Of a stretch of 64,000 bases of DNA, positions 32,764 to 47,217 are shown piece after piece. The notes under the pieces were generated by a model. It was not told the origin of the DNA and searched no databases. It saw only the letters and a program-made list of their open reading frames with translations. The translations under genes and the position numbers were made by a program. Source of the stretch: Pyronema omphalodes (taxonomy: Eukaryota; Ascomycota; Pezizomycetes; Pezizales; Pyronemataceae); the NCBI GenBank assembly GCA_024516155.1, contig JAJJXM010000022.1, positions 682,001-746,000 on the forward strand, in the 5' to 3' direction. Positions within the stretch are counted from its first letter, which is position 1, and every line of letters begins with the position of its first letter.

Positions 32764-34665
32764 GGTGTAAGCAAGAAGTGACAAATAGCTTCCTGTGTAT
32801 TCTCTAGTTTGGTATTAAGACCCGGGGGGGTTGTCGAGTGATGGTGCTATGGTTGGGTATAACCTCGCTCTGGTTACCGGTGCAGGCTGGCGGGGTGTGG
32901 GGTGTGTTCGATAGTCTAATCGGTAGCGGTAGCAGTGGGTGGTTGCTGCTTGGTTGTGGGTTGGTGGTGGTGGTGATGATGATGATTTAGGCCGGAGATC
33001 GTAGAATAGGGCGAACGTTCGGACACTCAGTTCGCGGAAGGTGGGAGGGAGGGAGGGAGGGGTCGGGGGTAGGAGGGGGATCGAGTAAGGCAGAATTCTT
33101 TACAGAAATCTATCTTTTTTTCTGCACCTCCGCTCTCATAAACAACCAGCGTATCGCGGGGGGGTGGTGGTGGTGGTGATGGTAGGAGGAGGGGGATACC
33201 TTCGCTTCGTATCGAGGAGAGAAGAAAAGGAAACGGAGGGTTCTTGCCTGCGATTCACGTTGGAAGGGGGCCGTGCTAGTATAGATACTCTAGTCTCACT
33301 GCTCAGTTTTGACTTGTCTGTTCTGCACTACAGTACTAAGCTACTAGCTGCGAACACCACACCCACCTTCGCCAGCTTTTGCTTCACGCACACGCAGCCC
33401 AGGAGATGGGAGGAGGGAGGGAGAAGGAGAAGTGGGTGCGAGTATGTCTGTGTGTATGTGTATGTCTGTGTGTATGTGATGTATGGATGGTACAGCAAAG
33501 TAACGAGGAGTTGTCGTCCACGAGTAACAATCAACGAATTCTTGTCGGATAGAAAATGGAAGAAAAAAAAATAATCAGCTAAAAACCTGAGGAATTATGT
33601 GATACAGTTAAAGATGATGATACAGCAATGCAGAGCATCACAGATGGTGTATGTACTCCAGCCTGCTCTGTGAATAGTGGCAATGACAGAGATGCAAGAC
33701 AGATGGATGCAGAAGAAGAAGAAAAAGCAGGCGATTCCTATGTATGTAACCAGTCTCTCCCTATTATTTTCCTCCTACTCTGTCCTACTTTCTCCCTCTG
33801 AAGTTCTCCCGTCCATCCTACTCCCTCCCTCTCCCTCTCCCTCCCTCCCTCCCTCCCTCCCTACCTCCCTCCCTACCTCCCACTTAAAACATTTTCCCTT
33901 GTGGTTCCGTTTTTCACACAGAAACTGTAACCACCTACTACAACCATACCTCCTTTCCTTTGCCGTTGGGTGCAATTTGCATTTTCCATGCACACAGCCG
34001 ATTACACATACGCAGCTCACGCCAGCACTGCCAGTAGGCTCCAGACCAGCCGACGTTAAAAGGTAGGATGACCGCACAGAGCAGGAAGCAAGCAAGCACG
34101 GGATTAATGTGTTTGCAGCCGGGGGGTTGGCAGCAAAGAAGCAAGTAAAGCAAGGCGAGCATTAAAGGCAGAGTAAAAGTGAAGCAAAGCGACGCAAAGC
34201 AAAGCAAAGCAAAGCAGAGCAGAGCATTTTACGAAGCAGAAGAATCGAAACATCAACATCAACATCAACACCAACACCCAGTCGATCCGATTATTCAACA
34301 GAATCCCAATCAATATATATTACTTATGCCTAGCATACAAGCATTCCAACAGAACCAAAGAACAGCAAAAAAAACCTCCTATGATGCATCCTCCAAAAAC
34401 TCTCCGGATGCTATGGATATGGTGCTATGGATATGAATGATATCTGTAATGTAATTCCCATCTCTTCTTATCCTCCTCCTCCTCCTCACCCCCCCCCCCC
34501 CCCCCCCCCACCCACCTTCGCCCGGCGCCTACATACATACATCCATACATCACAACCATCTGTATGTATGACCTATGTGACACCACCGGCGCCAAGCCGA
34601 GGCGCATAGCGTGCAGCATGCAGGGTGCTAATCTACGCCCCAGCAGCACCGACCAGTTGAAGGTG

Positions 34666-34833
34666 GTGACCTGGGAGCCCTGGGAGCCCGGGGAGAGCAG
34701 GGAGCCCGGGGTGAGCAGGGTGCCCGGGGTGAGCAAAGTGACCAGGGTGAGCAGGGTGCCCGGCTGGGGTGAGTAGTGAGCAAAGGGACCAGGGTGAGTA
34801 GTGAGCAAAGGGACCAGGGAGCCCAGGGAGCAA
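34666..34833. repeat. GC-rich minisatellite (gagcaGGGTGcccggggt type)
   Basis: About 170 bases made of imperfect copies of a unit containing GGGTGAGCAGGGTGCCCGG and, at the right, GTGAGCAAAGGGACCAGG. It is unusual for its high GC within an AT-rich desert. Confidence 0.7.
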
Positions 34834-35772
34834 AACAAAAGAACAAAGTGAACACCACCGAGAAGTTAGAAGAACCCTGTCATCAGCTACATACGGTGTA
34901 GATCCGGATTCCGTAGCAGCGTCGCGAGCTCAAAGTCTGGGAAAGGAATGGGAAATGCTAAAGGTCAGGAAAAGGAAAAGGAAATGCTAAAGGAAAAGGA
35001 AATGCTAAAGGAAATACTAAAGGAAAGCTTTCGTTTATCACTTATAGATAGATTCCTTTGAAGATGCAAGATGCAAGATGGAAGATGAAAACACCCAAAA
35101 TAAGTTACAAACTACGGTGCTATGTATATCAGTACTAGTATGTACGAGCACACCATGTACTTTTACAACTCAGCTGAAGAAAATTGCTATGGATGTATAT
35201 ACACGACTGTATGTAGAATCGATGTCTCAGAACAGCTGTGTGTGTATGTACAGGTGTATGTACACAGGGGGGCGAGGATGGAAGGGAAGGAGGGGAGGCG
35301 AAAATTATGTAAACTAACGGTTTATAAAATTGACTAAATAAAAAACTATTTGTGACATCAGACATCAGACATCATCCTCCTACCACTACTACTACTACCC
35401 ACTACTACCCACTACCCACTACCCACTACTACCAGCTGTGATCATATAGTCGACATACAACCACTACCAGCTACCAGCTACCAGCTACCGGCTACTACGC
35501 AGCAGAAGTCACCACGGTGCGCATTACGAAATACCTACAGGCTACAGGCAACAGGCTAGTATACAGCGCCGTGCGCAAAACAAAAGCCCCAACAAAGCCA
35601 AATAAAAATAAAAACCCAGAACCAAAGCACAAATCACAAAGCCAAAACAAAAGCCCAAACAAAAACAAAAAGTATATTGCCGGGTATGTAGGTAATAGGT
35701 ATACATATACATATACATATGTCAACCACTTTATTCAGATATGTCAATCACTTTATTTACCCATACACACGC

Positions 35773-35807
<35 letters not shown>

Positions 35808-35905
35808 TACATACATACACACGCATCAACCCTTCTTCTCTCGGAAGTTTTGGAAGCTTGAAGTTTCGAAGTTTCGAATACATAGTTGCGCATGCTATGG
35901 TATAG

Positions 35906-36017
35906 GCAGGTAGGCAGGTAGGTAGGTAGGTAGGTAGGTAGGTAGGTAGGTAGGTAGGTAGGTAGGTAGGTAGGTAGGTAGGTAGGTAGGTAGGTAGGTA
36001 GGTAGGTAGGTAGGTAC
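35906..36017. repeat. (GGTA)n tetranucleotide array
   Basis: About 28 tetramers of GGTA, the leftmost few reading GGCA. Pure over more than 90 bases. Confidence 0.95.
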
Positions 36018-37734
36018 ATATGCCAGACGTACATATGTAGTAGCTAATTTCCTATAAACTTCTTACTTCTTACTTTTTGATTTTGAGATGGTACGGCGTA
36101 ACGGAGGATAGAGCTGAGTATAGAGCACATCGCACATCACATCACAGCGTACAAACACATCACATCACAGCGTACAAACACAAGCCCATACAAGCCCATA
36201 AGCCCATACAACATCGCACACATTACACATCACACATCACGGCACACAAACATCCCACAGACCATAAAAAGTTTCCCGGCTATGCTATGCTATGATATGA
36301 TATGATATGATATAATATGGAGAAGCTGACCTATGTTCCTGTGTTCCTGTGTGATGGCTTTGGGTATATGGTATGGTATGGTATGGTATGCCATGGTATA
36401 GTATTTTAGTTAAGACAAAATAACAGAAATAACTGAAATCACCGAGAACTTCCACAGTATGCGAGATAGGATGCGGGATGCGGGATGCGGGATAAGATAG
36501 AGATCTCTTTACTATAGAATTGTAGTGAATGGATTTAGTTTCCGAGGGGGGGGGGGGGGGGGATGCCATGGTACTGTGTTTAGAGACCGAACTATGCAGA
36601 TTATAACTATTAACTATTAACTATTAACTATTAACTAAGGAAATCATATACCATATGTCATAGTAGATCCTTTAACCTCCTTTGAAAGGATTCTCAGACT
36701 CCTTATATACGGTGGGTCCTGGGAGTAGATGGCGGTATAAGTAGTTTCCTGGTTTTTTGGTTCCCTGGTTCCCTGGTTGAGGAGTTGAGGAGTTAAGGAA
36801 TTAACGATGTCATAGCTGTCATAGCTGCCATAGCCGCCACACTCACCAGCACCGGCTGTAGGAACATTGACACTGTATACGATAGATGGGGAGAAAGCAC
36901 AGATACTAAAGAAACCAAGGGTCCTGGATCAGGATCAGCATACTAAGGACTATAGTATTAACCCACAGTTTTGTGACGCACGGTGTATAGAGGCTGAGAT
37001 TTAGGTTGAGGTTGAGGTTGAGATTAGGTTAGTTAGGTTATGTTAGGTTAGGTTATGTGGGTTCCCTGGGGCCTGGGACCTGGGTTTCCTGGACCTGGGT
37101 TTTCTGGGGTTTCTGGAGTTTCTGGGGTTTCTGGGGTTTCTGAGGTTTCTGGGTATGTATGTATGTAGGGGCGGGGGGGGGGGGGGGGGGCGGGGTTTCT
37201 TTTCTTTTTTTTCGGTTTATGAAGTTGCGGGTTGCAGGTTGCGGGTATGCATCTAGTGTATGTATATACAAGACTAATTGCTACTATACAGTACCTACGT
37301 CTATAGGTAAAATTCCCCAGCTACCATGGATATCATATCCTTCCAGACAGGCTACAATTGCAATGTTACTAGGCTTCAGATAGTATATGATGCTATATAC
37401 AGCTGGATTATTGTATAGCTCTAATACTACTCTGGATTTTTTAGAGTTTTTGAATGCACTTGATGGTCTCTGGTCTTCATGGTTTAGTACGGTGCTCATG
37501 TGGTGGTGATATGCCCCTAATGTTACCTGTTATCCGTTGTCTGTTATCCGTTGTCTATTGTCTGTTACCTGTCGTCTAGAACTTTGAAGATACCGATATT
37601 GATACCAATATCAAGTTCCCGGGATTAGACCTTGGACCGGGCTAAGTAACCAAGGACTGAAACAAAAAAGCACCTGCTGCGAGTGTTTTTTGTTCTGATG
37701 TTGAGCAAATTTCTTTCGGCTGCATAGGGATGGG

Positions 37735-37925
37735 TTTGGTTGTAGGTATAGGTATAGGGAGGGGTTTGGTTATAGGGAAAGGGATGTGGATAGGGATGTG
37801 TATAGGGATGTGTATAGGGATGTGTATAGGGACGCGTACAAGGACTGGTTCAGTCATAGGTATAGGGATGTGTATAAGGACTGGTTCAGTCATAGATATA
37901 GGGACATGTATACGAACGCCTATAG
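37735..37925. repeat. 12-bp minisatellite (TATAGGGATGTG)n with variants
   Basis: Imperfect copies of TATAGGGATGTG and the variant TATAAGGACTGG over about 190 bases. The most regular section is 37790-37830. Frames across it are low-complexity Gly/Ile/Met or Pro/Ile repeats and are not genes. Confidence 0.75.
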
Positions 37926-40900
37926 GGATATGTATCCCTAAGGGCCCCAAAAAAAAACTACATATCCCTAAAACCACAACTACACAAGCTACATCCAGGG
38001 ATATCTCAGGAGACCGGGTATGATGTAGTTTCTGCAACCAACCATAAGATGAAAGAAAATGAAATGACTATAATCTCGCTTATTTTTTTTTTTTTTTTGG
38101 TTTTTCGCTTATGTTGCACTAAACACTAAGCACCAAGCACCAAACACCGAGCACGAGCACCAAACACTAAGTACCAAACACCGAGAAGCAGAATAAAATT
38201 ACATACCTAGGGAGTAAAAAGTAAAATTTAAAAGCTAAGATGAGAATGAGGATGTAAATAACATCTCGGGTGGGCAGGTAGAAAGGTAAAAAGTACGTAT
38301 CACAGTATCACAGTGTCACGGTGTTACAATGTTACAATGTTACAATGTTTTAGTTTCATAGTTTCACTTTACAGTATTGGTGTTACAGTGTCTTGGAGAA
38401 TTCTATGGAATTTTATAGAGATCGAAAGTTCTATGGAGTTCTATGGGATTCTATTGCAGTGTTTGGATTCTGGATTCTGGATTCGTTCAAGGCCCTTTGA
38501 TGTTGCAATTTGCTATTGCTGTAGTTATCAACTTCACGGCCTTCACGGCCTTCACACCTTCAACCAATCACACCATTACGCCACTTGAGACCTCATGGAT
38601 ACCATACCCTTACCTCACGTATTATTTTACAGTATTTGATTTATTTCCTGGGCCCGGGTATATAAACCAGTACCTTTTGCTGCTGTAATTTTTGCTCTAC
38701 ATTCTACCAGCAAGTAAGTAAATAAGATGGAATATTCACAACCATCGACATACATAAAACGTATTCAAAACAAGACAAAATAACAAGTACCATAAAAAGG
38801 GCACCAGTACCAGGGTACGATGCTGTGGTTACGCTCTTATAGCTAGATCTCCAGAATTTGGAGTTTGGAGTTGAAGTTCTAAACTCTGATGCTGAACCAG
38901 TACCTACTGTATGATAACAACAACAGAATAACGACGGTTGAGATGTAACATCGATAAGAAATAGACACTACTGTATAAAATATATCCACATTTACATTGC
39001 ATACCCGTCAATCCAAACTCATAACCGAGACCCATACCATACCATACCATAACCTTCCCGCTACCCCATATCAGCAAGCGGGTATATCTACAGACCCGGT
39101 ATTTATGTTCACCATAGCCCGGTACACCGTATTGTACACGCATACCATACCGGGTATGGGGTAAACTTAGCTTCCCCATAGCTCCATACATACCATACAT
39201 ACATACCAACGACCATATCTCCGCGGCTATCGCTAGTGCGTGTGCGGCAGATAGGGTCTATTATTAACTCCGAGATACCGACGAGGACACGTCAACTTTG
39301 TGTGTGTACATATATACTTATCGGTATCGATAATGATAATGATGTCTTGGATGTGGTGGGTGGATTTGTATGTGTGGGTATGTAGTTTGTGGTATGTAGA
39401 CCGGTTGTGGGGTTAGAGTTCGGGGTTCTGTAGCTGTGGCTGTGGCTGTATACTAGCTGTGAACTAGCTGTATCGCCGCGTCTCCGCGTCTCCGCTGCTC
39501 CGCAACCCCGCAACTCCACCTACAATGTTGCCGCGTTTGATTGAAGCTGCTGGGTGTAGGTTCGAGAAAAATATCCTGATGTTGATGTTGATGCATTATT
39601 GTATTCTGTTTTATTTTATTTTGCGTAGAAGTAGACGGAAGCGTATACCCTAGACAAACCAATCATTTTATTTTCCTGTACTAGCCACAAGAATACCCCG
39701 TTAAACGTTCATCCAATATATACAACTGTATATATCCAATCATACACAGTTTTGCCAGCTTGAAATTCAAAATTACATCTCAAAACCTAGTCATCGTGAT
39801 CGTTATTATCATTATTATCATTATTCATCGTATGTGTATATGTATGTTATAACAGGCTGTTGCTATATAACATACATATCAGTCAACAAATTCCTGGAAT
39901 TTCTCATATAAATATAAAACCTAACCATCCATATGATACATACACAACACTCCAGCAGAAGTAGTAGCAGCAGCACAATCAATCCAAGACATCCCCACAA
40001 ATCCGAAACCTTCCATAACCAATAGGATGATATACAGAACCACCCCAGAAGCAGCGACGCGTTTCTGTACAGTACATATATACTCCGCACACCATCGATA
40101 TCTCGTCTCTTATATATATGTAATCTATTTCCTCGCTGTCCTGTCTCAGACTCTGAGACTCTCAGCTCTGTCCTTGTTTTTTGGTGTTTGGTTTTTACAT
40201 CTGATCTGTACAAATCATAGTCCGGAACATAGAATTAGACAGCGTATAGAGCGTATAAAGCATATAGAGCATATAGAGCATATACAGCATATACAAAACC
40301 CGATCAATAGTAATAAACCACCATCATGGTGTTTTCTGTTCACGGTTAGCTTCCGGATCGTCTCGGGGTCCGGGGAAGCTATGCCATATGGTGCATTGGT
40401 GCATTGGTGCTGCAACGTAGCTGGCACCGCTGCATCTACAGCTGAGATATCTATGTGCTAGGTGTAGACTACCTACCTACATAGTAATAAGTATATCGCT
40501 AGCTGGATAGATAGCTATGTATACTTAACACTAACAGCAGCTAGTATCTGGTGGTATTAGTTATAGTTATAAGCAGTATCATACATATCTATGCTGCACA
40601 TTATATAGCTGCTAGATTGATATGATTAATAAGGTAGGTATTGGAGCAGAGAGGAAATAGAAATAAGGGTGGAGAGGTAGAAAGATTGATATGAATGGTG
40701 GAAGACTTGAGAGGAAATCTTCCCATACGGTGGAAGTTAGTTGGGAGGAAGTTGAGGAATGGATATTAGATAGATAGATAGACATAACGATCTTCATTAG
40801 ATTCATTCAAGGGAAAGAGAAAGAAGTTGAGAATGATCATTAGCCGGTAATAGGTATGTTCTACATATGTATGTGGGGGGTGGATCATGGGTATTTCTAA

Positions 40901-43900
40901 GGTTTGCAAGTCTCGAACGTACATGGTAATCACGTATCCCCGATCTGATCTCAAATCCAATCTCATGCAACTACAGTTTGTACGCGATTCATATACCTTC
41001 TATGGCGTTACTTTATCTATAGTCCCTTTACTGAGTCTACTCACCACCATGATTTTGCCTTCGTTAAGTTGGTTTCTTTCTTTCCTTTTTCCCCTCTCTC
41101 TTGTCTGAAGAAAACAGCTTCATCATCTACTACATCCGCCACGGTCTCTTTCAAATGCAATATTTTTCCATAGGTTATGGAGCCCATATCCTATATAGAA
41201 GCTAGATATGAAATAATAGTTACAGGTATGATGAATTTATCTTTTATCTACCTTGCTAGGTATATATATACATTATCCCACATGGATATGCATATTCATT
41301 TCCATTTTCTTTCCATTCCCAGGAAACCGCAACCATGTGTATGTGTATGTGTGTATGTGTATGTGGTGGGGAGGGGGGGGGGGGGGTTGATAGAGGATAG
41401 AGGATAGAGGATAGAAATATCGATCTCGATATCGATATCTTGCACCCTTTTCTCTTCCTCTTTTCTCTTCCTCTTTCTCTTTATTCATCTTCTATCTCCT
41501 ATGGCTTGCATCATCATGTTATCCTTAGCGGAAATATCGGAGCTCCATCCCGTCATCCCGTCATCCCGCCAGACTGCCCGCGATATCCCCGCATTTCGTT
41601 TCCAAGATCGATGTAGGTATGCTGTCTATGGTGCATATACCGGCAGTCTGGCCGTACTGTTTGTAGTGCTGTGTTGTCATGTAGATGGGGTGGCTACGCT
41701 ATGGAGATGCGATATGATATGATATGATATGATATGATGCGATATGATATGATGGATGGACGAGTGGATGGATGGATAGATTGATGTGCATTACCCCCCC
41801 TCTAATGAAATCGATCGATTGTATGCCCACCATATGTGTATAGTGGCATGTCACGTGAATGTGTAGAAAATGCGGGGTCAGCGTTGGCGCGGTCAGGGTC
41901 TCGTCTCGTCTTGTTTTCTGTCGCTTCGAGCTTCGAGCTTCTGCCTTGACTTGATGACTTGTTTCCCTGATCTTCGGATTCCTTGTTTCCTTGCTTCCTT
42001 GATGACTTGATGACTTGTTGACTTGTTGATCTGCTTAATCTGCTGACTTACTTGATGACTTGATAATTTGATGACGGATGACTTTGTTGATTTGCTGGCT
42101 TACTTGATGGCTGCTGACTTGCCTTTTCACTTACGCAGTATACGGTGCATAGGTTCATTGGTTCTGGATCATGCGGCTTGTTGTGTATATCCGGTTATGT
42201 CTTCAACTTTCATGAGCTTTACGGTACCTCTCTAACCTTATCCATCCATCTTTCCATCTTTCCATCTTTCTATACATCCATTTTCATCTTACAGTCGGTC
42301 GGTCATCCAAATAATCTGGTGAATATGATATGACATGCCACCATATGTATTCGGGTATATATTCCGGCAAGCCATCCGTACCGAACCTACATACATAATC
42401 TAATCAATCACCACCATCATCATCATCATCATCATCATCATCATGATCCAGCATCTGTATGGCGGCACGTTGAAGAGCCTCACCCACTAACCTTTCCCAG
42501 CCTAGCCATATATCCCGGGGATGACGTATCAAGACATCCCTCTGCACAGCTTGCAGCGTTTACCCCACACTCATCGCTTAGGGTGTGTGGGTGGACTGGG
42601 TTACGTTGGTTGGTGGTTAGCTGTTGGCTCGGCCGCTCGGTCTGTGCGCGTCGCTATGTATGCATGCATGCATATTGTCATGGTATGTAACTATATTAGG
42701 GGCAGATATCAGATCACGTGGATGTTTGGGCATCTGGGTTAGGTTTGACTTTTGAGCAGCTACTGTACATAGCTACAGTAAGCTATCGGAGACTTCGGAG
42801 GATTCGGAGGATGCGGCAGCGACAGGGATATGTAGGCTATGGAATGGGATGAAACGCGAAATGCGAAATGCGAAACGCGAAACGGACGCCGCCGCAGCCA
42901 TCATACGAACGGAGAAAAAAAAAAGTGGGAATAGGGTTCCGGGAATGAGGTTTGGTGGCAATGGCACGTTTATCCAGTGTAGAGAGTACGGCGATGACAC
43001 GGGAAGGTGACGGGCCCTCCGTGCTTTGTTTCTTTTCAAGGCGGCCCACAGAACGCCGGTGTGGGATGATGCTTCAGCGCGGGCGCGGGGCGGGATGTTG
43101 AACGGTGTTGATTGATATCCAATCAACCCGCCTTCTGCACCGGCTGCGGGAAGCGAGAGAGAGGGAGAGAGAGGTTTTTTTTTTTTTTGGCTTTCTTTGC
43201 TTTTGAGGAAGCGGTTATATGTAACGGTGCTATCATAGCAAATTTAACCGAAGATACCCGCTGTTCTAGATGCCGCTTCTTAAGAAAAAAAAAAGGCGTT
43301 CTTAAAACGTTCCAGAATTCCCGACAATTGGCATATTTCTTGTCATCGTGATGGTGTACCGTATCGTGCTATGTATGTATGCTGGGTAAATATGGCGGGA
43401 CTGTTCAAGCCTCTTGGAAGCAAAAAAAAAAAAAAAAAAGCTCCGAGCTTCGAAGACAGGGCGAGCGAGACTTTACTTCATAGCGTCTTGACAGCTTGTC
43501 GATCCTGAGGCGTGCGAACCTAAGCAACAAGCATCATATGATGGTGGATTTACATATGTAGGGAACGAGAAAGGAAAGTTGAAACTAAACATCCCCTCCC
43601 ACCCCACCCCACGGACCCCAAACCCTTAGTCTCCTCCTCCTAGCTCCCCTCCTAGCTCCTCCATGCCGCGCGCAGAAATCTCCTCCGTGGTGTCGTTTAT
43701 GGTGGCATGGTTCCAGTCCAGGTGCATAGCTACATACCAGCCTAGCATACATAGCTCTAATAGATTAGTGTTTTTCTTGGTGGAATTGCACGAAAGCTGG
43801 TCAGGTCACCACGTGCTAACTTTCGCACGAACACAACCCGGGTGGGGTTTTTTAGACTTTTGAGTTTGCGACGCTGTTGTTACGGCTTCTTATCGCTCCT

Positions 43901-46389
43901 CCCGTCTCGCTCCTCGCTCCGTTATCGAGACCGTTGGAAGGTTACCGCTAAAGCGTGGGGGACGGAGAGACGCCACGTAGCTAGCTGATTGGCGGAGAGA
44001 TGGTGATATTATAGATGCCAATATTATAGGTGCGCCTACGTTGGCGCGGGTGGCCGTGGGCGTTTCTGCACCAGACAATTGCACCATACAGATGTGTACA
44101 AGACTACAAGCAACGGAGTTGATAAAGTCCGACGATGAAGGGAGGAAGGGAAGATCTAAGGGTCCAAAGGGAAGGGAAGGGAAGGGAAGAGAGAAAGAAC
44201 CTAAGGAGTTGAGCCGAAGACAAGGGACCGGGAGACAAGGAGTGACGAAAGAAGCTAACAAAACAAAACAAAATAAGTTCGTCGAACGGACGACGAACGG
44301 ACGAGGTGACAAAAAGCTCCAAGCTCCAAAATCAAAACAACAAGGAACAAGGGAACAAAAAAAATCGAGCAATCTCATGGTTAATCAACTCCTCAGCCTT
44401 AGCTCGGATTAACCAGTGATATGACGACCTTATACGCGTGGTGCGAGGGATCATCCCCCGGGCCCCTCAAGCTTTAGGTTGTGTCTATGACACTATGTAC
44501 TACCATAACTAGATACGCCTTACCCGCCTCCCCCTCGTACGTTTTGGCGGGTCATATCGGGTGCTTTTACATGCCTACGGTTGTGATGTTCGGGAGGAAA
44601 AGGAAGAGGACTTGAGATGGAGGTGTATGTAGGACCTAGGTTTCTAGTTGATGAACCATCAACCTTGGTGAAGAAAATTTTCAGGGCTATCCTTTATATC
44701 ACAAAATGTTCCGAAAGAAACTCCGAAGGAAACTCCATCGGAAACTGCAAGGCAAGCGATGGAACAGTCTTACTGAAATCCAGAAGCACATCATCGTAGC
44801 TAAACGGTCTTACTGAAATTCAGAAGCACATTCTATCCAAACGGCTGTATTTACATACATACATAGCTACAAATTCCTTCATATAGCAAGACAAAACTAC
44901 CCTGCAAACGTCCAAGATGCCAATAGATCATCTATTCCATGTATACGTCTACATATTCGATACATACAGCACATCTAAACCTCGATCTCAGCCTCAGCCT
45001 CAACCTCAGCTCACATCACATAACAAACCTACCTCTCCATATCCGTATGTAGCCCCACTTGATGTACCGCACAGCACAGCACCGGTTCATGATGCCAGCG
45101 TTTGAGACATCGACGGTTACATATGTACATATTATGCTATCAGATGCTACATTAGTATCGGTTCATCTTTACAGTAGTGTATTTTTTCTATTCTGCAGCC
45201 ATATAGTGAGCTACAGTAGCTAGTCGGCTACAGTAGTAGGTAGGTATATATGTATATAGTTGCCTCCATATCTTCTCAGACCAAATTCCCCAAGACTGTA
45301 TATATAGTTCCCTATGTTTCAAAAATAATATTTATACCCGTCTATGTATGCAGAAAGGAATCAGAGATCAGTGAATATAAAGCTCCATAACGTGTCAGAT
45401 TCATGTGAGCAATCACTACATATCACTCGGTTTCTGCTGGAATAGCCGCAGAAAATGTATACAGTACAGTCGCACAGAGTACCATACTTCTTGTGCTTGT
45501 ATGCCATATGATGCTGTAGATCTTCTGATATACATATACATAATTATATACTGATATGAACCTACGGACTTACGGACGTATGGTAGGTCCACAGTTATCT
45601 TGTTCTGGATAATGCCGGGAAATATGTAGATCGATTGGGATGGATAGAGGTGGGAACAGGAATGTATACTGTTGTACATAGATATTTATATAATATATAC
45701 CTTTTTTATGGTTATTTTATTATTATCAACGAGTGCTGGCTTTGTGATTGCTGGTCTGCATAGTGGTTAGCCTGATTAGCACCGATCACTTGGCACTTAC
45801 TTACTCAGTGGGGGGAGGGTTCAGATGTCATGTAATAAGATACATGGTGCGTTTTTCCATACTTATTCACCGGCTTGTAAGGTTATCGTCAACTCTGGAA
45901 CACTTTCAATAGTCTCACCGAGACTATTCTATAACCCCGCTTTAGTTTCTCATTAACTCGGTGCTAAATTACAACCGCGTCTTATGTCTGATGTCCAGCC
46001 GTTAGATCAAGGCCTTAAAGCTCATATATTTCCGCCGCCTTTAGATGATATATATCTCCTACAATGTCCCTTAAGTTCCATCTAAACACTACCAATGTTC
46101 TTCAAAATTCAACATTATCCAAAATCTAATGCTACAAACACTAAGCAATCAGCAGTCTATATCCTATAATCTATCACAACAGCCCACAGTTCTAAGCTGT
46201 AGCCTTAGACATCCACACAATCAAAAGAAGTACTTGATAACAATTCCTTCGCTGGATCATGGGAGTTATACATACGCAGGATTGCAATACTACACTGTAT
46301 TATGTCCCGAATATCACATTGTAATCAAGATATCAGCTATCGTTATTTCTTATTTTATCAGAAACCAAATACCTTATATTACAACTAAG

Positions 46390-47217
46390 CAAAGCTCCCC
46401 ATGGTCCACCTAGTCCAGTCCTGGCTATGAACGGGATCGGACCTCGGGTGACCACGAGTGACCACCACTGGCGTCATTACCGGTCACTCGTAATGGGTTG
46501 TTTTTTACTACAGCTTATGGTGTTTTGATTAGATAATTCTGATGCATTGCAGGAATTAAAATCAACCATATGGAATTTTTCGAAAAAACAAAAAATATAC
46601 TGATGAATGAGAATGCTCCTTCTCCCCCAACCAACATGCATCCTTCCCCATCCTTTTTGTAACAAAAAGACTGTTGAGAGGACAGGCAGGGTGTTCTGCT
46701 CCTGGTCGGAGCAGGTGTAGAGGACGGCGATAAGAGAATTGGAATACTCTTGCTCTTCTGGAAATAGTGTGATGGTTGTTAATGTTCGACTTACACGGCA
46801 ATGAAAGAAGTGGAAATTCTTGCAGGCAGAAGATGGAAAGGTAGAAGATAGAATTTCAAGGATAGAAGAAATATTTATAGCGGGAATTTACGTTACTAAG
46901 AAACAAAAATAATACAAAACTACCATGAGCAGTCAAACTATTGCTGGGTGGAGCGTGCACCTTCAGTGGGGTGTAAAGGCTTTATTAAAGTGCAGCATGA
47001 AGGGTTCATTTACTACAGTGCTGGAAAAGTCGCTGCTGCGGCCCATAGCATCTGGCAAACTTGAACTAAACCGCCCCCTGAAAACTAGCTCACCCGAAAC
47101 CCACGGTCCTGCCGTCACCCGCCGTCCCGTCCGGTCTTTTTGAGTTTGTGGACGGGACCGGACGACCACTGTGGTCCCGTCCGGTCCGCCGTCCTGGACG
47201 GACCGTGCCGAACTCTG
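46390..47217 (-). mobile_element. hAT-like element, family 1, copy D
   Basis: Reverse orientation. The right-hand end ...GGACGGACCGTGCCGAACTCTG at 47196-47217 is an intact terminus. The left-hand end CAAAGCTCCCCATGGTCC is a mutated one. The interior aligns with the reverse complement of copies A and C. A second terminus-like sequence follows 62 bases downstream (ending 47279). No matching 8-bp flanks were seen. Confidence 0.7.

Larger units (their letters stand above)
32143..44117. other. 12-kb gene desert with dense microsatellites
   Basis: No protein or RNA gene can be supported in 12 kb. The first about 1.2 kb is the LRR gene promoter region. Beyond that, short tandem repeats follow one another: CTCC runs at 33826-33880, AAAGC near 34195-34215, C21 at 34489-34509, CA runs at 35762-35822, GGTA at 35906-36017, TATGG/GATAT runs near 36280-36390, ACTATTA near 36606-36636, G17 at 36546-36562, G18 at 37173-37190, GTTACAATG at 38320-38348, CATATAGAG at 40245-40290, G14 at 41373-41386, GATAT runs at 41709-41755, 'gatgacttg' near 42000-42120 and CAT runs at 42413-42444. 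Open frames here are low-complexity. Confidence 0.6.

Noticed and set aside
35753..36034. Frame with Leu-Pro-Thr-Tyr repeats over the GGTA array
   Set aside because: Tetranucleotide repeats of this kind are open in several frames by construction.
37642..38037. Frames on both strands with Pro-Ile or Gly-Met repeats
   Set aside because: Both strands are open over the TATAGGGATGTG repeat, which shows that the openness comes from the repeat and not from coding selection.
44118..44410. A 'gene 0' of the small membrane-protein family before unit 1
   Set aside because: The 5' flank of unit 1 (43900-44117) shows no signal peptide, TM or NQAIST remnants; the collinearity simply starts after the gene.
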